Counted from the stretch's first letter, positions 1-9,117 are shown. The stretch: DNA of 64,000 nt from an uncultured Coriobacteriaceae bacterium (GCA_937937585.1 CALDCB010000008.1:248001-312000); one strand, 5' to 3'. Program-made: numbers and translations. Notes: generated by a model from the letters alone, not told the origin.

Positions 1-563
1 GTTTCGCCGACCGCGATGTTCCCTCTTCGCTTAAGAAAGTCCTGAGCAAAGCAACAGAATTCGACCCCGCTAACCGCTACCGAAGCGCAGCCGAACTTCG
101 CGACGCATTCATCAAGACGGCGAAAATCAAGCCGACGGAAAGCGCTTCCAGCGCAATAGCTCATACACCCGAGACGAAGCCAAGCGCCAAAACCAACCCT
201 GTGATAAAGCGGCGAGGCTTGCTTTCGCACATTCCCCGATCCGTTGGATTGGCCTGGGACATCATATTGCTCGCCTATTGCGCGCTTGTCTTTGCCGTAT
301 GCGTGGCCAACACCTTCAGCCCCGGTAACACCGCGAGCGCATTCCTTTCTTTTGACGAGCGCCTTATATCTAACCTAGCGGTAAGCCTTTTCTTGATCGT
401 ACCCGTGTTCCTTGTCTGCGACCGACGACCGCTGCATAAATGGTTCCCTAAGCTTAAGAGAGTATCGATACCCAAGCAAAGCCTGATCACTCTTGCGATC
501 GTCGCGGGCATCGCGCTCTTCCTAATGATCTACCTGCAAGTCGTCGGCTACCAACCGCTTTAA
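1..563 (+). CDS. Ser/Thr protein kinase, C-terminal part (partial)
   Basis: The frame is open from the first bases of the window, so the gene starts outside it. Residues just inside the edge (LSKATEFDPANRYRSAAELRDAF) match the last helix of bacterial Hanks-type Ser/Thr kinase domains, where a dP..Ry.sa.el pattern precedes the end of the catalytic core. After a short Ser/Pro/Lys-rich juxtamembrane linker come about three hydrophobic segments (VGLAWDIILLAYCALVFAVC; LISNLAVSLFLIVPVFLVC; LITLAIVAGIALFLMIYLQVV), so the kinase is membrane bound by its C-terminus. A GTG at 201 could give a 120-residue membrane peptide, but continuity with the kinase tail makes it an internal codon. The catalytic residues lie outside the window and activity cannot be judged. 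Confidence 0.75.
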   Translation, partial: FADRDVPSSLKKVLSKATEFDPANRYRSAAELRDAFIKTAKIKPTESASSAIAHTPETKPSAKTNPVIKRRGLLSHIPRSVGLAWDIILLAYCALVFAVCVANTFSPGNTASAFLSFDERLISNLAVSLFLIVPVFLVCDRRPLHKWFPKLKRVSIPKQSLITLAIVAGIALFLMIYLQVVGYQPL

Positions 564-681
564 GCAGCGCGCGGGTCGGCTGCAGCAAGGTCGCTCTGCA
601 AGATCCCTGGTCGAGCTCGTCGTAATCACTGCGGCTCGCGCCTTATTCCCTACGGCGCGCTTGAACACCCAAAGCAAACGA

Positions 682-713
682 AAAGGGTTCGCAGCATAAG
701 CTGCGAACCCTTT
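682..713 (-). terminator. Rho-independent terminator of the first ASST gene
   Basis: A 14-bp perfect stem (682-695 with 700-713) closes an ATAA loop. Read on the minus strand it is followed by a T-rich stretch (TTTTCGTTTGCTTT). It lies about 50 bases after the stop of the minus-strand ASST gene and also faces the kinase gene end, so it may work in both directions. Confidence 0.8.
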
Positions 714-760
714 GTGCATCCGAAGATGTTTGCGGTTTGCGAGACCGCGAAAGCCTGATG

Positions 761-2188
761 TTAGTCGAGGCTCTCGACGCAGTGAGCCATGGTGCCCTCG
801 GGAACCTTAGCGCCCTCAACCTCGCGAGCGAACTTCTCGAAGTCGGAGGAAGCAGCACCGGGCATCTTGAACTCGGCGGGAACGACGCGCTCGACCGGAA
901 CCTCTTCCTGAGCAGGAAGCTGGGGGATCCACTCGTAAGGAATACGATAGGCGCGATACAGCAGAGCCATGCCAACCTCGGGGTACAGGTACTCCCAAAC
1001 GATTTCCTTCTCGGGGGTAACCTCGCGGATGGTAGCGGAGCAGCCCTCGCAGATCAGCGTGTTGCCGTTGGGCAGACGCTGAGCGTCGGAGGTCAGCGGG
1101 CTGTAGTGATAGTTGGCGTTGAAGTTGAAGTCGCCGTCCATGACGTGCGGCTCACCGTCGTACTCCCAAACGATCTCGAGCGTGGTGGGATCGAACTCGA
1201 CGATACGAGAGTAGTCGCGGCGGGTAACCTTGACGCCGGTCTTGGAGAACTGGTTCGGTGCGCCGTAGCCAGCCCAACCACCGTTGTCGTAGACCATGAC
1301 ATGGCCCTCGCCCGGCAGACCCTTGGGGATCATGTGGGTATGATGCGGGCCGACGATGGTGCCGAACATACGGAGCTCGGGGGTCTCGGTGAAGTCGGGG
1401 CCGACGCGCCAGACAATCTCGCCGGTCTCATGGGAGACGATCCACATGATGTTGGCCTCACGGGAGTCCATGATGATGTTCTCGGGGTTGAAGCGCTCGT
1501 CGCCCTCGTCGAACCAGTGGTTCGGGCCCAGGTAAGAGGCGCAGTTCACGTGGAAGATGTCGCCCTGACCCTCGGGACCAGCATGCTGGGTGTTGGGGTT
1601 GCGGAACATTGCGTTCTTGGCGGTTTCGTTAAGACCGAACTCGTTGAAGTGGTCGAGCATGTTCCACTCCCAGAGGATGTTGCCCTCGCGGTCGATCTCG
1701 ATCAGACGATCCTCGAGCAGCAGCTGCGGGGAGATCTTGGGCTTGCGCACGTCGTTGTGCGTAAGGAGCAGCATCTTGTCGAAGTTGGGATCGGGATCCA
1801 TGCCCGGGACCCAGTAACCAACGGGGTTGCCGGAAACCTGGTAGTCATGATGCTGACGAGCGCTCCAGTAAGGATCGCCATCGTCGACAACTTCCTGGTT
1901 CTTGTTGAAGGTCCACTCGACGTTACCATCGATATCGATCATGGTAAGGTCGCCCATGTCCTGGTAACCGAAAGCAGCACCACGAGGAGCGCGGGTAACG
2001 ATTACATGGCCGCCAGGAAGAACGCGGGGCGGGAAGCCATTAACATCCTTGTAAAAACGAACGATCTCGCCGTTCATGTTGATGATAGCGACGCCCTTGC
2101 CAGGTGCGGTGAAAACGGTATAGCCGTTCTGGCACCTTTCCGGATCGTAAATGGTGGTGCCAGTAGGATAAATAGTCGGCCTACCCAT
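761..2188 (-). CDS. Aryl-sulfate sulfotransferase family protein (paralog 1)
   Basis: A 475-residue protein of the bacterial ASST family, a beta-propeller enzyme group that moves sulfate from one phenolic ester to another without PAPS. The start was set at MGRPTIYPTG, shared with two paralogs at 60.5-63.7 kb and preceded by GGGAG at good distance, rather than the longer open frame to 2257. Repeated propeller strands of the type G.I.W.. and PNGNTL are visible. Conserved polar positions common to the three copies are ARQHHDYQVSG, a HxN in FHVNCAS, IIMDSRE and GPHHTHMIPKG; family enzymes use His and Arg residues for catalysis. No signal peptide or lipobox is seen, unlike periplasmic E. coli-type ASST, so a cytoplasmic site or non-classical export is possible. 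Substrate unknown. Confidence 0.82.
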   Translation of the reverse strand: MGRPTIYPTGTTIYDPERCQNGYTVFTAPGKGVAIINMNGEIVRFYKDVNGFPPRVLPGGHVIVTRAPRGAAFGYQDMGDLTMIDIDGNVEWTFNKNQEVVDDGDPYWSARQHHDYQVSGNPVGYWVPGMDPDPNFDKMLLLTHNDVRKPKISPQLLLEDRLIEIDREGNILWEWNMLDHFNEFGLNETAKNAMFRNPNTQHAGPEGQGDIFHVNCASYLGPNHWFDEGDERFNPENIIMDSREANIMWIVSHETGEIVWRVGPDFTETPELRMFGTIVGPHHTHMIPKGLPGEGHVMVYDNGGWAGYGAPNQFSKTGVKVTRRDYSRIVEFDPTTLEIVWEYDGEPHVMDGDFNFNANYHYSPLTSDAQRLPNGNTLICEGCSATIREVTPEKEIVWEYLYPEVGMALLYRAYRIPYEWIPQLPAQEEVPVERVVPAEFKMPGAASSDFEKFAREVEGAKVPEGTMAHCVESLD

Positions 2189-2524
2189 AGTGCACTCCCT
2201 TTCCCTAAAGCGATTAATATTGTTGTGGCGGACTCTCCACCGCCCATTACCCCTCAATCATACTCGAGCCAAATCGCATTTTTCATAGGGATAACCGATG
2301 GCAGTGCAGCCGCCATCATAGGAAAAATCGATTTGCAATATTCAGCAGACGTGCTTTGTCGAGGCTAAGGAATCCAGCCGAAACCCTGCCGAACCCAGCG
2401 TTTCACCGCCGACGCTTCGCCTGGTTTTCAATTCGTCCTCACATATATATAGATTGATGAAAATGAAACGCCAGACTAGTTAAGCCTGGCGTTTCATCTG
2501 ATTGACCTGCGATTATGTGAAGCA
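2189..2524. other. Intergenic region between ASST-1 and the Fur-family gene
   Basis: This holds the upstream region of the minus-strand ASST gene and the downstream region of the fur-like gene. A terminator lies at 2463-2497. An AT-rich stretch with alternating TATATATA at about 2442-2450 could belong to the ASST promoter. No coding sequence is convincing; a long plus-strand open frame through the ASST gene is a high-GC antisense artefact. Confidence 0.5.
2463..2497 (-). terminator. Terminator of the fur-like gene
   Basis: A perfect 12-bp stem (2463-2474 with 2486-2497) with an 11-base loop is followed on the minus strand by TTTTC. It lies 28 bases after the fur-like stop codon. Confidence 0.75.
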
Positions 2525-2902
2525 CTACTGACAATCTGGGCACAACCCCTCGAACACGACGAAGTGCCCTGAAATCTGATAGCCCGATTCCTGTTGAGCG
2601 ATTTCGTCAAGCGAGGAATCATAATCCATGATGGCATCAGCCATGCAACCGCAGTTGGTGCAAACGACATGGCTATGGTCGTCGGTTCGGAAATCGTAAT
2701 GGTTTCCACCGGGCGCCTGAACTGATAGGATCTCGCCGCTTTCGGCAAGCAGATTCAAGTTGCGATACACCGTGCCCATACTGACCTTGGGGTCGCGCTC
2801 GTGAACATATTCGAACACCTGATTTGCATTCGGATGGTTGTGAAGCGATTTAACCGCGTTCAACACCAGTTCGCGCTGGTGCGTGTTTCGGCGAAGAACC
2901 AT
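2525..2902 (-). CDS. Fur/PerR-family metal-dependent repressor
   Basis: The 125-residue protein has the Fur family layout: an N-terminal winged helix (RRNTHQRELVLNAVKSLHNHPNANQVFEYV), the recognition region VSMGTVYRNLNLLAESGEI, and a C-terminal dimerisation domain with histidines (DDHSHVVC) and two CxxC pairs (CTNC near residue 82 and CPDC at the very end) that normally hold structural zinc. An HxxD/H-type regulatory site is plausible (NHYDFRTDDHSH). This is consistent with PerR or Fur; the sequence alone does not decide peroxide or iron sensing. The start is the internal ATG preceded by AGAAAGG, 13 codons inside the longest frame. A perfect palindrome lies upstream at 2962-2973. The next gene, divergent, is a peroxide/thiol-type flavoprotein, which slightly favours PerR. 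Confidence 0.88.
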   Translation of the reverse strand: MVLRRNTHQRELVLNAVKSLHNHPNANQVFEYVHERDPKVSMGTVYRNLNLLAESGEILSVQAPGGNHYDFRTDDHSHVVCTNCGCMADAIMDYDSSLDEIAQQESGYQISGHFVVFEGLCPDCQ

Positions 2903-2961
2903 GAGCGTGCCTTTCTTTGAATGCCACCGGGAAGACAGCAAGCTGCTGAACCGTCGTAGAT

Positions 2962-2973
2962 TACTGTACAGTA
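2962..2973. promoter_or_regulatory. Perfect palindrome TACTGTACAGTA in the fur-like/TrxR divergent region
   Basis: A 12-bp perfect palindrome lies 60 bases upstream of the fur-like start, inside an AT-rich stretch of the divergent intergenic region. It could be an autoregulatory operator for the adjacent repressor. It is not a textbook Fur or PerR box, so the assignment is inference from position. Confidence 0.4.
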
Positions 2974-3184
2974 TAGCAAAATTGTCAGTAATGGGAATTA
3001 TTCTTAGTAAAGAAAGATAACCCAGTGCAACTGCGCAGGCGAACGGGACGGGTTAATCCAACGGGCGCCCAACACCGCTCAGACAAGGGGCGCGGCACTT
3101 TCTCTCGCGAATCCATCAACCCGTCAAATGGCTCCGCGACCATGCTAAACTTCCCTCAACCACACGATCGGAAGGGCGGATGCG

Positions 3185-4855
3185 ATGACCCAGCCTAGCA
3201 ACAGTAACGAGAACATTTACGACGTGGCGATTATCGGCGGCGGACCCGCTGGACTAACAGCGGCGATCTACCTAGGCCGCGCTCGCTATCGCGTATTAGT
3301 CATCGAGAAGGAGCGTTTCGGCGGCCAAATGGCAACCACAACCGAAATCGCCAACTACCCCGGCATCGCCAACGTGTCGGGCGAGCAGCTCGCACGCACC
3401 ATGTTCGATCAAGCCGCATCATTCGGCGCAGAATTCCTTGCTGCCAAGGCAACCGGGCTCGACATGAACGAGCCCGTGAAGACGGTTCATACTAACAAGG
3501 GCGATATCTATTGCCTTGCCGTTCTTTTGGCAACTGGCGCGGCTCCCCGCCGCATCGGATTCGGTGGCGAGGACGATTTCGTAGGCCGCGGCGTTTCATA
3601 CTGCGCAACCTGCGATGGCGCCCTGTTCGCTGGAAAAGAAGTGCTGGTTATCGGCGGCGGCTACCAGGCTGCCGAAGAATCAATCTTCCTGGCCAAGTAC
3701 GCCAAGAAAGTCACCGTCATCATGCGAAAAGGCGACTTCAGTTGCGCGAAATCGATTGCCGAGGCCGCCTGGAAGCACCCAAAGATTGAGGTCTTCCCCA
3801 GCACGCGCGTCACGCGCATCACGGGCGACACCGCCATCCGTGCTGCCGTTCTGGAAGATACTATCACCAAGGGCCGCGAAACCTGGCGCCCCGAAAACCC
3901 CGATGAACCATTCGGCGTGTTCGTGTTGGCAGGAAGAAAGCCCGCAACCACGCTGGTCAAAGGCTTGGCCAAATGCGATGAAGACGGATCCCTACTTGTG
4001 AACGAGCACTCGGAGACGTCATGCCCCGGACTTTTCGCGGCAGGCGACGTATGCAAAAAGGAGCTTCGCCAGGTGGCAACCGCCGTCGGCCAGGCAGCCG
4101 CTTGCGCCACCCAGCTGGAACGGTTCCTTGAGGATGCGCGCAAAACAACGGGCATCACGCCGAAGCAACTGCCAAAGAACGAACGCGCTACCTCCGTTGC
4201 GGTATCCGAGCGCCAAACCGCAACAGGCTCTGACGATGTCGAAGACAGCCTGCTTACGGCAGAAATGCGCGAAATCCTTGCCAACGCCGCCCAGCAGATG
4301 AAAACCAAACTGGTACTTAAGCTTTCACTGGACGACCGACCGGTCTCGAAAAAACTTTGCGAATTGATAAACGAGATAGACGCCTGCTTCGACCCCATCG
4401 CCGTTGAGATAGAAGAGAACCCTTCAGCCCAGACGCTTCCGCGCGTCGACATCTGCCACGAAGACGGCACCTGAACAGGACTGGCATTTCATGGCGTTCC
4501 CCTTGGACACGAATTCGACCCCTTCGTCGAGAGTCTGATCAGCGCCGCAAACAAAAGCGATTCACTAGGTGAAGCGGATAAACAACGCATCTTGGACATC
4601 GAGGGTCCCGTTCGCCTGCAAGTTGCAGCAGGCCTTGACTGCCTTCGCTGCCGCAACACCATCATCCCGGTCGAGCAGGTTGCCGCGCTGAACGGCAACG
4701 TTACCGCCGAGGTCTACGACATCGCTCACTTCCCGGCCCTGCAGGAGCACTACAACATCATGAGCGTGCCGTGCCTGATCGTGAACGACGGCGAGATCGT
4801 GAAACCCGGCGGCACGGTGAACTCGATGTCAGACCTGCTAGCGCTCATCTCGTAG
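3185..4855 (+). CDS. Thioredoxin reductase-like flavoprotein fused to AhpF-type double-thioredoxin-fold domain, with in-frame TGA
   Basis: Residues 1-310 form a TrxB-like reductase: FAD motif AIIGGGPAG, redox pair C140-A-T-C143 in SYCATCDG, NAD(P)H motif VIGGGYQAAEES and the C-terminal GLFAAGDV. Residues about 370-556 match the N-terminal domain of AhpF (two thioredoxin folds), with the hallmark HGVPLGHEF and an active CxxC at C486-L-R-C489. Here this domain is at the C-terminus instead of the N-terminus. Codon 430 (4472-4474) is TGA, yet the same frame continues without interruption through the conserved HGVPLGHEF block to a normal TAG at 4853. The gene therefore carries either a selenocysteine/readthrough codon or a nonsense mutation or base error. 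The TGA sits in a loop just before the conserved block, not in a CxxU motif, so selenocysteine is not the obvious reading. Without readthrough the product would be 429 residues and lack the CxxC relay. Confidence 0.75.
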
Positions 4856-5217
4856 CGGAATCGCCCGCCCCTCGAGGGCGGCAAAGACAGACTCTGCTAG
4901 CGCCGCCCAACACCCTAAACGCTAAGCCCAACCCGCCCCTCAAGGGCGGCTAGGGGGGGGACCTTGGCTGAGCAGATTCCGACTGGATGCTCAATGGGAG
5001 GCGAGCACTGTTTGAGCGAACGAAGTGAGCGAGTTTGCGAGCCTTTGAGCATCTAGTCGGAATCACGCATGCGAAGCCGGTTCGCCCGTCGCCCTTGAGG
5101 GGCGAACCGGATCCACCTGCGACCTTCGGCGAGGCGAAACGAAAGTGAAGCCGGCTTACCGTCAGCCATCGGCGGGCAAATCCAATTCACCCGCCACCCC
5201 GACAAAGCGAAAAGCCG
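4856..5217. repeat. Inverted-repeat-rich convergent intergenic region
   Basis: Between two converging genes lie several inverted repeats. CCGCCC..GGGCGG hairpins occur near 4868-4883 and 4933-4950. A pair of 19-bp arms (4976-4994 and 5045-5063, one G/T-type mismatch) encloses about 50 bases with the motif GAGCGAACGAAGTGAGCGAG. An 11-bp stem follows at 5077-5110 (CCGGTTCGCCC). These could be bidirectional terminators or a REP/MITE-like element. No coding sequence is seen. Confidence 0.6.
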
Positions 5218-6351
5218 CTATTTGATAACGCTGAAGCTGCTGGCCTGACCGGCCTTCTCTCGCCTGTTCACCGTCAGCGTGACAAGCATACCCACGACGA
5301 TGGGGAAATAGAACGTCAAGAAACGCCAAATGAACGTGGAGAGAGCTACCAGAGATGCGTTCGGGTAGATGGCGCCGAAGAACAACGCGTAACTGGTTTC
5401 GGCAGCACCCATGGCGCCTGGCGTGGGGACGAACGACGAGATCATGTACACGAACGCCTGGCACGAGATGACGGTGAGGTAATCACCGTTGCAGCCAAGG
5501 CCGCGCATGATGACGTAACTGATGGTGAAGTACTCAAGCAGCTGGAAGAAGGTGACGCCCATGCTCTTGAAGAACAGCTTCGGCTTCTTGAACAGGTAAT
5601 GCATTTCGGCGTAAGCATCATCAATGGTCTTGGTGGTGTCGGCGATCTTAGCCTCGGGATCTTTCACGATGTGCATTTTCGCACCAAGATTGAACCCGAA
5701 ACGCACCAGCTTCAAAATGCCGCTGCGCCAAAATGCAACGGCCAGCAGCATGGCCAGCAAGCCCAATCCGCCCATGAACCCGATGACAACCAACACCATA
5801 AGCGCCGAGTTCTCTTCCATAAAGTAATGGAAGCGGAACAAAAGCACGAGCGCGCAAAACGTGCTGGTTGCGACTTGATACGTGACGAAACGGCACAGCA
5901 ACATGGGCATGCTTTTAGAAAGCGGCATACCGAAACGGCTGTAGTAATACGCCTGAAAGGGTTGACCGCCGCTGGACAACGGCGTGATGCAATTGAAGTA
6001 CTGGCCGATTACCGTGCACGTGAACGTTTTCGAGAACTTGAACTTGGGAAACGTATCAGAAGAGAAGATCTGCATGCACACGGATTCAAGCACCCAGTAG
6101 CCAACCACCATGGCCACGCTCAGCAGCAACCATTGCCACTGCATGGTGGAAAGCGCGTCGGCAAGGTCCTCGCCTTCGCCGGCGAACACCAAGTAGCCAA
6201 TCAGCATGCCGAAGGCGAAAATGCACAGCACCATGTTCAGGAAGCGACCCTTCACATGGGGACGCTCCATAGCCGTCTCGGGCGCGATCTCGTTCAAGAG
6301 ATTGGGCTCTAGAAGGACGTCCTCTGTCTTTTTCTGATTGGAATCGGGCAT
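5218..6351 (-). CDS. MprF/YbhN-type integral membrane protein (UPF0104, flippase-like domain)
   Basis: The 377-residue polytopic protein has the lysylphosphatidylglycerol synthase transmembrane (UPF0104/AglD) signature: TPLSSGGQPFQAYYYSRFG near residue 124 and PTPGAMGAAE near residue 317, with about eight hydrophobic segments. Family members flip or transfer lipid-linked groups, or support membrane glycosylation; there is no C-terminal aminoacyl-transferase domain, so it is not a full MprF. It starts 23 bases after the glycosyltransferase stop, so the two probably form an operon and may build or translocate a glycolipid. The N-terminal 30 residues are acidic and cytosolic. Confidence 0.85.
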   Translation of the reverse strand: MPDSNQKKTEDVLLEPNLLNEIAPETAMERPHVKGRFLNMVLCIFAFGMLIGYLVFAGEGEDLADALSTMQWQWLLLSVAMVVGYWVLESVCMQIFSSDTFPKFKFSKTFTCTVIGQYFNCITPLSSGGQPFQAYYYSRFGMPLSKSMPMLLCRFVTYQVATSTFCALVLLFRFHYFMEENSALMVLVVIGFMGGLGLLAMLLAVAFWRSGILKLVRFGFNLGAKMHIVKDPEAKIADTTKTIDDAYAEMHYLFKKPKLFFKSMGVTFFQLLEYFTISYVIMRGLGCNGDYLTVISCQAFVYMISSFVPTPGAMGAAETSYALFFGAIYPNASLVALSTFIWRFLTFYFPIVVGMLVTLTVNRREKAGQASSFSVIK

Positions 6352-6374
6352 GTCTGCTTCTAATCGACGGCGCG

Positions 6375-7403
6375 TTACGCATACTTGAAAATCTTAGCAC
6401 CAACGTTGTAGCCGAACTTCGCGACTGCGCGACCAAATGCCGTCTTCCTGTAAACAAGTCCGGCAAAGGTGGCGTGAAGCCTTCGGTACAAAACGGGGTC
6501 GGTGGATTTCAGATACGCCCACAGCTCATCGTTGGCAGCGATGGACTCGGGGGTGTTGATCTGGAACAAATGAATGGACGAAACGGTCATCATCGCCGAG
6601 AGATAGCGCAAGCTGCAGCTGGCAAGACGCGGACTGATAGCCTGCAGGCCGGCGTAGTCGAAACCGTCGATAGCAAGATGCGTTGCATGAATCTGCTCGT
6701 TGATGTGCTTCTTCAACACGGCGGGTTCAACCGATTGCCCCTCGCGGCCGATGGTGTACCAATACAGATCGCAGTCGTGGTAGTACAGCGTTTTCACGAA
6801 ACGCAACGGCTTAAGCATAAGAAGACTGTCCATGTACGACTCGCCTTCAGGAAGCACCAGACCGCTTTCGCGCACGACACTGGTACGATAGATCATGCTG
6901 TGGATCATGAGGTACTGGTCAATTTTCGGCTGGGAAAGATCGTCCCAGGTCACAACCTTGTCATGAGGAATGAGCTTGCGATACTGAATAGTATGGCGCG
7001 CGTTTTCCTCAACCTGGTTGTACACGTAGTTAACCACGAACAGGTCGACCAACGAGTCAGCGGCATCGAGTTCTGCCAACTTCGCAAGAACCTCTTTCAG
7101 AACCGTCGGATCAAGCCAGTCGTCAGAGTCGACAACATAGAAATACTCGCCTTTGGCAAGCTCCAAAGCATGGTTGATAACGCCGCCCCAGTTACGATTC
7201 TGCTGGTCAACGGCCACAATGGCGTCGGGGTATTTCTGCTGATAAGCGCGAGCAACCTCAAGCGTGTTGTCTTTGGAGCCATCGTTGACGACAAGAACTT
7301 CCAATGCGCTGCCAGCATCGACCAAGGTATCCAGGCACTGATGCAAGAATGAACCCGCATTGTAAGCAGGCACGGCAAGCGTGAGAAGTTTGCGATCGGG
7401 CAT
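6375..7403 (-). CDS. Family 2 glycosyltransferase
   Basis: A GT-A fold, family 2 enzyme of 342 residues. The start is the ATG giving MPDRKLLTLAVPAYN; the open frame extends 97 codons further upstream but that part has no family character. The nucleotide-sugar binding strand LAVPAYNAGSFLHQCLDTL and VVNDGSKDNT are followed by NWGGVINHALELAKGEYFYVVDSDDW, the DxD-type metal motif. The C-terminal half is less conserved and lacks membrane spans. It probably transfers a sugar from a nucleotide sugar to a lipid or polymer acceptor at the inner membrane face. The adjacent downstream gene encodes a flippase-like membrane protein. Confidence 0.88.
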   Translation of the reverse strand: MPDRKLLTLAVPAYNAGSFLHQCLDTLVDAGSALEVLVVNDGSKDNTLEVARAYQQKYPDAIVAVDQQNRNWGGVINHALELAKGEYFYVVDSDDWLDPTVLKEVLAKLAELDAADSLVDLFVVNYVYNQVEENARHTIQYRKLIPHDKVVTWDDLSQPKIDQYLMIHSMIYRTSVVRESGLVLPEGESYMDSLLMLKPLRFVKTLYYHDCDLYWYTIGREGQSVEPAVLKKHINEQIHATHLAIDGFDYAGLQAISPRLASCSLRYLSAMMTVSSIHLFQINTPESIAANDELWAYLKSTDPVLYRRLHATFAGLVYRKTAFGRAVAKFGYNVGAKIFKYA

Positions 7404-7827
7404 ATCTCGTCGTTTCGGTCGGTGATAGAGCCGCCGAGCGCACAGCACGCACCCGGTCGTAGACATCCATATTAACGCAGTCGCCAACCTAATTCTCACT
7501 GATCGCCCTACTGCGCATAATCTACGATCCCCAGCGACGTTCGTCGGAATTGCCATCAGATCAGCCGCGCAAGAGTTTACGCAGGTAAATCCCCGATAGA
7601 AGCGAAAACGCAGCCACACCGGCTTTTCCCAGCAAACCGTTTCCGCGGGTAAAAACTTTGCAAAAGCAAAACAGACTGCCAGATAAACCCGCACAAGATA
7701 CGATTCGTTTATGGAGCGAACCGCAATTCTCTAGAGAGATAGTTTTATTTGTGAAACCCTTAGCAGCGGAGATTCCCTGCCAGCTTTTCAACAAGCGAAA
7801 TGGGCCGCTTATCAGAAAGAACGACTA
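7404..7827. other. Divergent intergenic region between glycosyltransferase and MFS pump
   Basis: The region should hold the promoters for both divergent genes. An AT-rich stretch around 7740-7760 could contain the MFS promoter. The minus-strand frames crossing it have no coding character. No clear operator was seen. Confidence 0.4.
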
Positions 7828-9117
7828 ATGAGGGAAATCAAGAACGAGAACATCGAAACCGTCGGCAACGCCGACACCGAAACCACCGAAAGCAAGGGCC
7901 TGGGCGCCTGGCTTTCCTGCGATCAACCCCGCCTTGGCGCAATAGGAACCCTTGCCCTGTTGGTAATTGCATCGCTTCTTACGCCTTTGGCGCTTGACAT
8001 GTACACCCCGGCCATCCCGCACATGGTTCAGTACCTGAACACCGACGCGGCTGCCGTGAACCTTACCCTTGTGGGTTTCTTCGCCTTCAACGCCATCGGC
8101 CTGTTGCTTTTCGGCACGATGAGCGACAAATACGGACGCAAGCCCGTGCTTCTTGCCGGCGCCGGCGCCTACACCTTGGGCAGCGCGCTTTGCGCCATCG
8201 CCCCCACCATCGAATTCCTTATCGCTATGCGAGTTATCCAAGCATTGGGAGCCGGCGCCGTAGGCGCAATCGGCACCGCTGTGGTCAAAGACGCATTCAA
8301 ACCCGCCTACCGCGAAAAGGTCCTGTCTGTCGTGCAGGTCATGTTCGTCGTCGGTCCCGTGTTCGCACCCGTCATCGGATCGTTGTTGCTGCAAGTCCTT
8401 GACTGGCGCGGCATCTTCGTCACGCTGACCGTGATTGGCGTGCTTATCCTTGTCATGGGCCTGATGTTCTCGGAATCGCTGCCGAAAAACCAGCGCACGC
8501 GCGACAACATCCTGCCCACTATCGGCCACCTTACTTGGGTGCTGAAAAGCAAGCCGTTCGTGCTGTTCCTGCTGACCATGGCGATGTTCAACCTACCATT
8601 CATGGCGTACATCGCCGTCGGTTCGTACATCTATATCGATGCCTTCGGCCTGTCCGAGCTAGGGTACAGCGCGTTTTTCGCCGTAGGCGCCGTGGCGGGC
8701 AGCGTCGGTCCGTTCATCTGGCTTTTCGTTCAGAAGTTCATGAGCGCGAAAACGTTCACCACCGTGCTTTTGGCCGTCAGCGTTGCTGCAGGTTTCGCTC
8801 TTATGGCATTCGGCGGCATTTCGGAGTACACGTTCTGCGGCTTGTTCTTGCTGTTCATTCTTGCGGAATCGTGCGCACGCCCGTACAGCACCAACATCCT
8901 GCTGAACCAGCACGACGGCGAGACCGGCGCCGCAAGCTCGGTGATCAACTTCACGCACACGGTATTCGGCTGCTTCGGCATGCTGCTGGCTGTGCTCCCC
9001 TGGCCGAATTACATGTTCGGCGTGGGCGCGATCATCGTGATCTCCACCGCCATCGCGTTCGTGTTCTGGGCTTTCATCCTGAAAGGCACCGTTGTCGTGC
9101 GCGGCCTTAACGACTAG
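7828..9117 (+). CDS. Bcr/CflA-family multidrug efflux MFS transporter
   Basis: The 429-residue, 12-TM drug:proton antiporter starts with a hydrophilic tail of about 40 residues. Family features seen: LTPLALDMYTPAIPHM in TM1 (the DMYLPA signature of Bcr/CflA), the loop 2-3 motif FGTMSDKYGRKPVLL, and RVIQALGAGAVGAIGTAVVKDAF in TM4-5. It probably exports small drug-like molecules across the cytoplasmic membrane; substrate not predictable. It stands alone on the plus strand, convergent with the LuxR regulator downstream. Confidence 0.88.
   Translation: MREIKNENIETVGNADTETTESKGLGAWLSCDQPRLGAIGTLALLVIASLLTPLALDMYTPAIPHMVQYLNTDAAAVNLTLVGFFAFNAIGLLLFGTMSDKYGRKPVLLAGAGAYTLGSALCAIAPTIEFLIAMRVIQALGAGAVGAIGTAVVKDAFKPAYREKVLSVVQVMFVVGPVFAPVIGSLLLQVLDWRGIFVTLTVIGVLILVMGLMFSESLPKNQRTRDNILPTIGHLTWVLKSKPFVLFLLTMAMFNLPFMAYIAVGSYIYIDAFGLSELGYSAFFAVGAVAGSVGPFIWLFVQKFMSAKTFTTVLLAVSVAAGFALMAFGGISEYTFCGLFLLFILAESCARPYSTNILLNQHDGETGAASSVINFTHTVFGCFGMLLAVLPWPNYMFGVGAIIVISTAIAFVFWAFILKGTVVVRGLND

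Noticed and set aside
201..563. Independent 120-residue membrane protein starting at GTG 201
   Set aside because: The frame continues upstream into a kinase C-terminal helix, so this is the tail of a longer protein.
737..2368. 543-codon open frame opposite ASST-1
   Set aside because: It lies antisense to a clear family gene, and its Leu/Val/Asp-rich, repetitive product has no family motifs. Similar antisense frames occur opposite ASST-3 (62240-63730), ecfA (36750-38465) and copA (43734-45434).
4475..4520. SECIS element after the TGA
   Set aside because: Only short, unconvincing pairings could be drawn in the 45 bases downstream; no stable stem with the expected apical loop.
7561..7794. 77-residue minus-strand frame between the glycosyltransferase and the MFS gene
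   Set aside because: No RBS or family motifs; it lies in the promoter region of the MFS gene.
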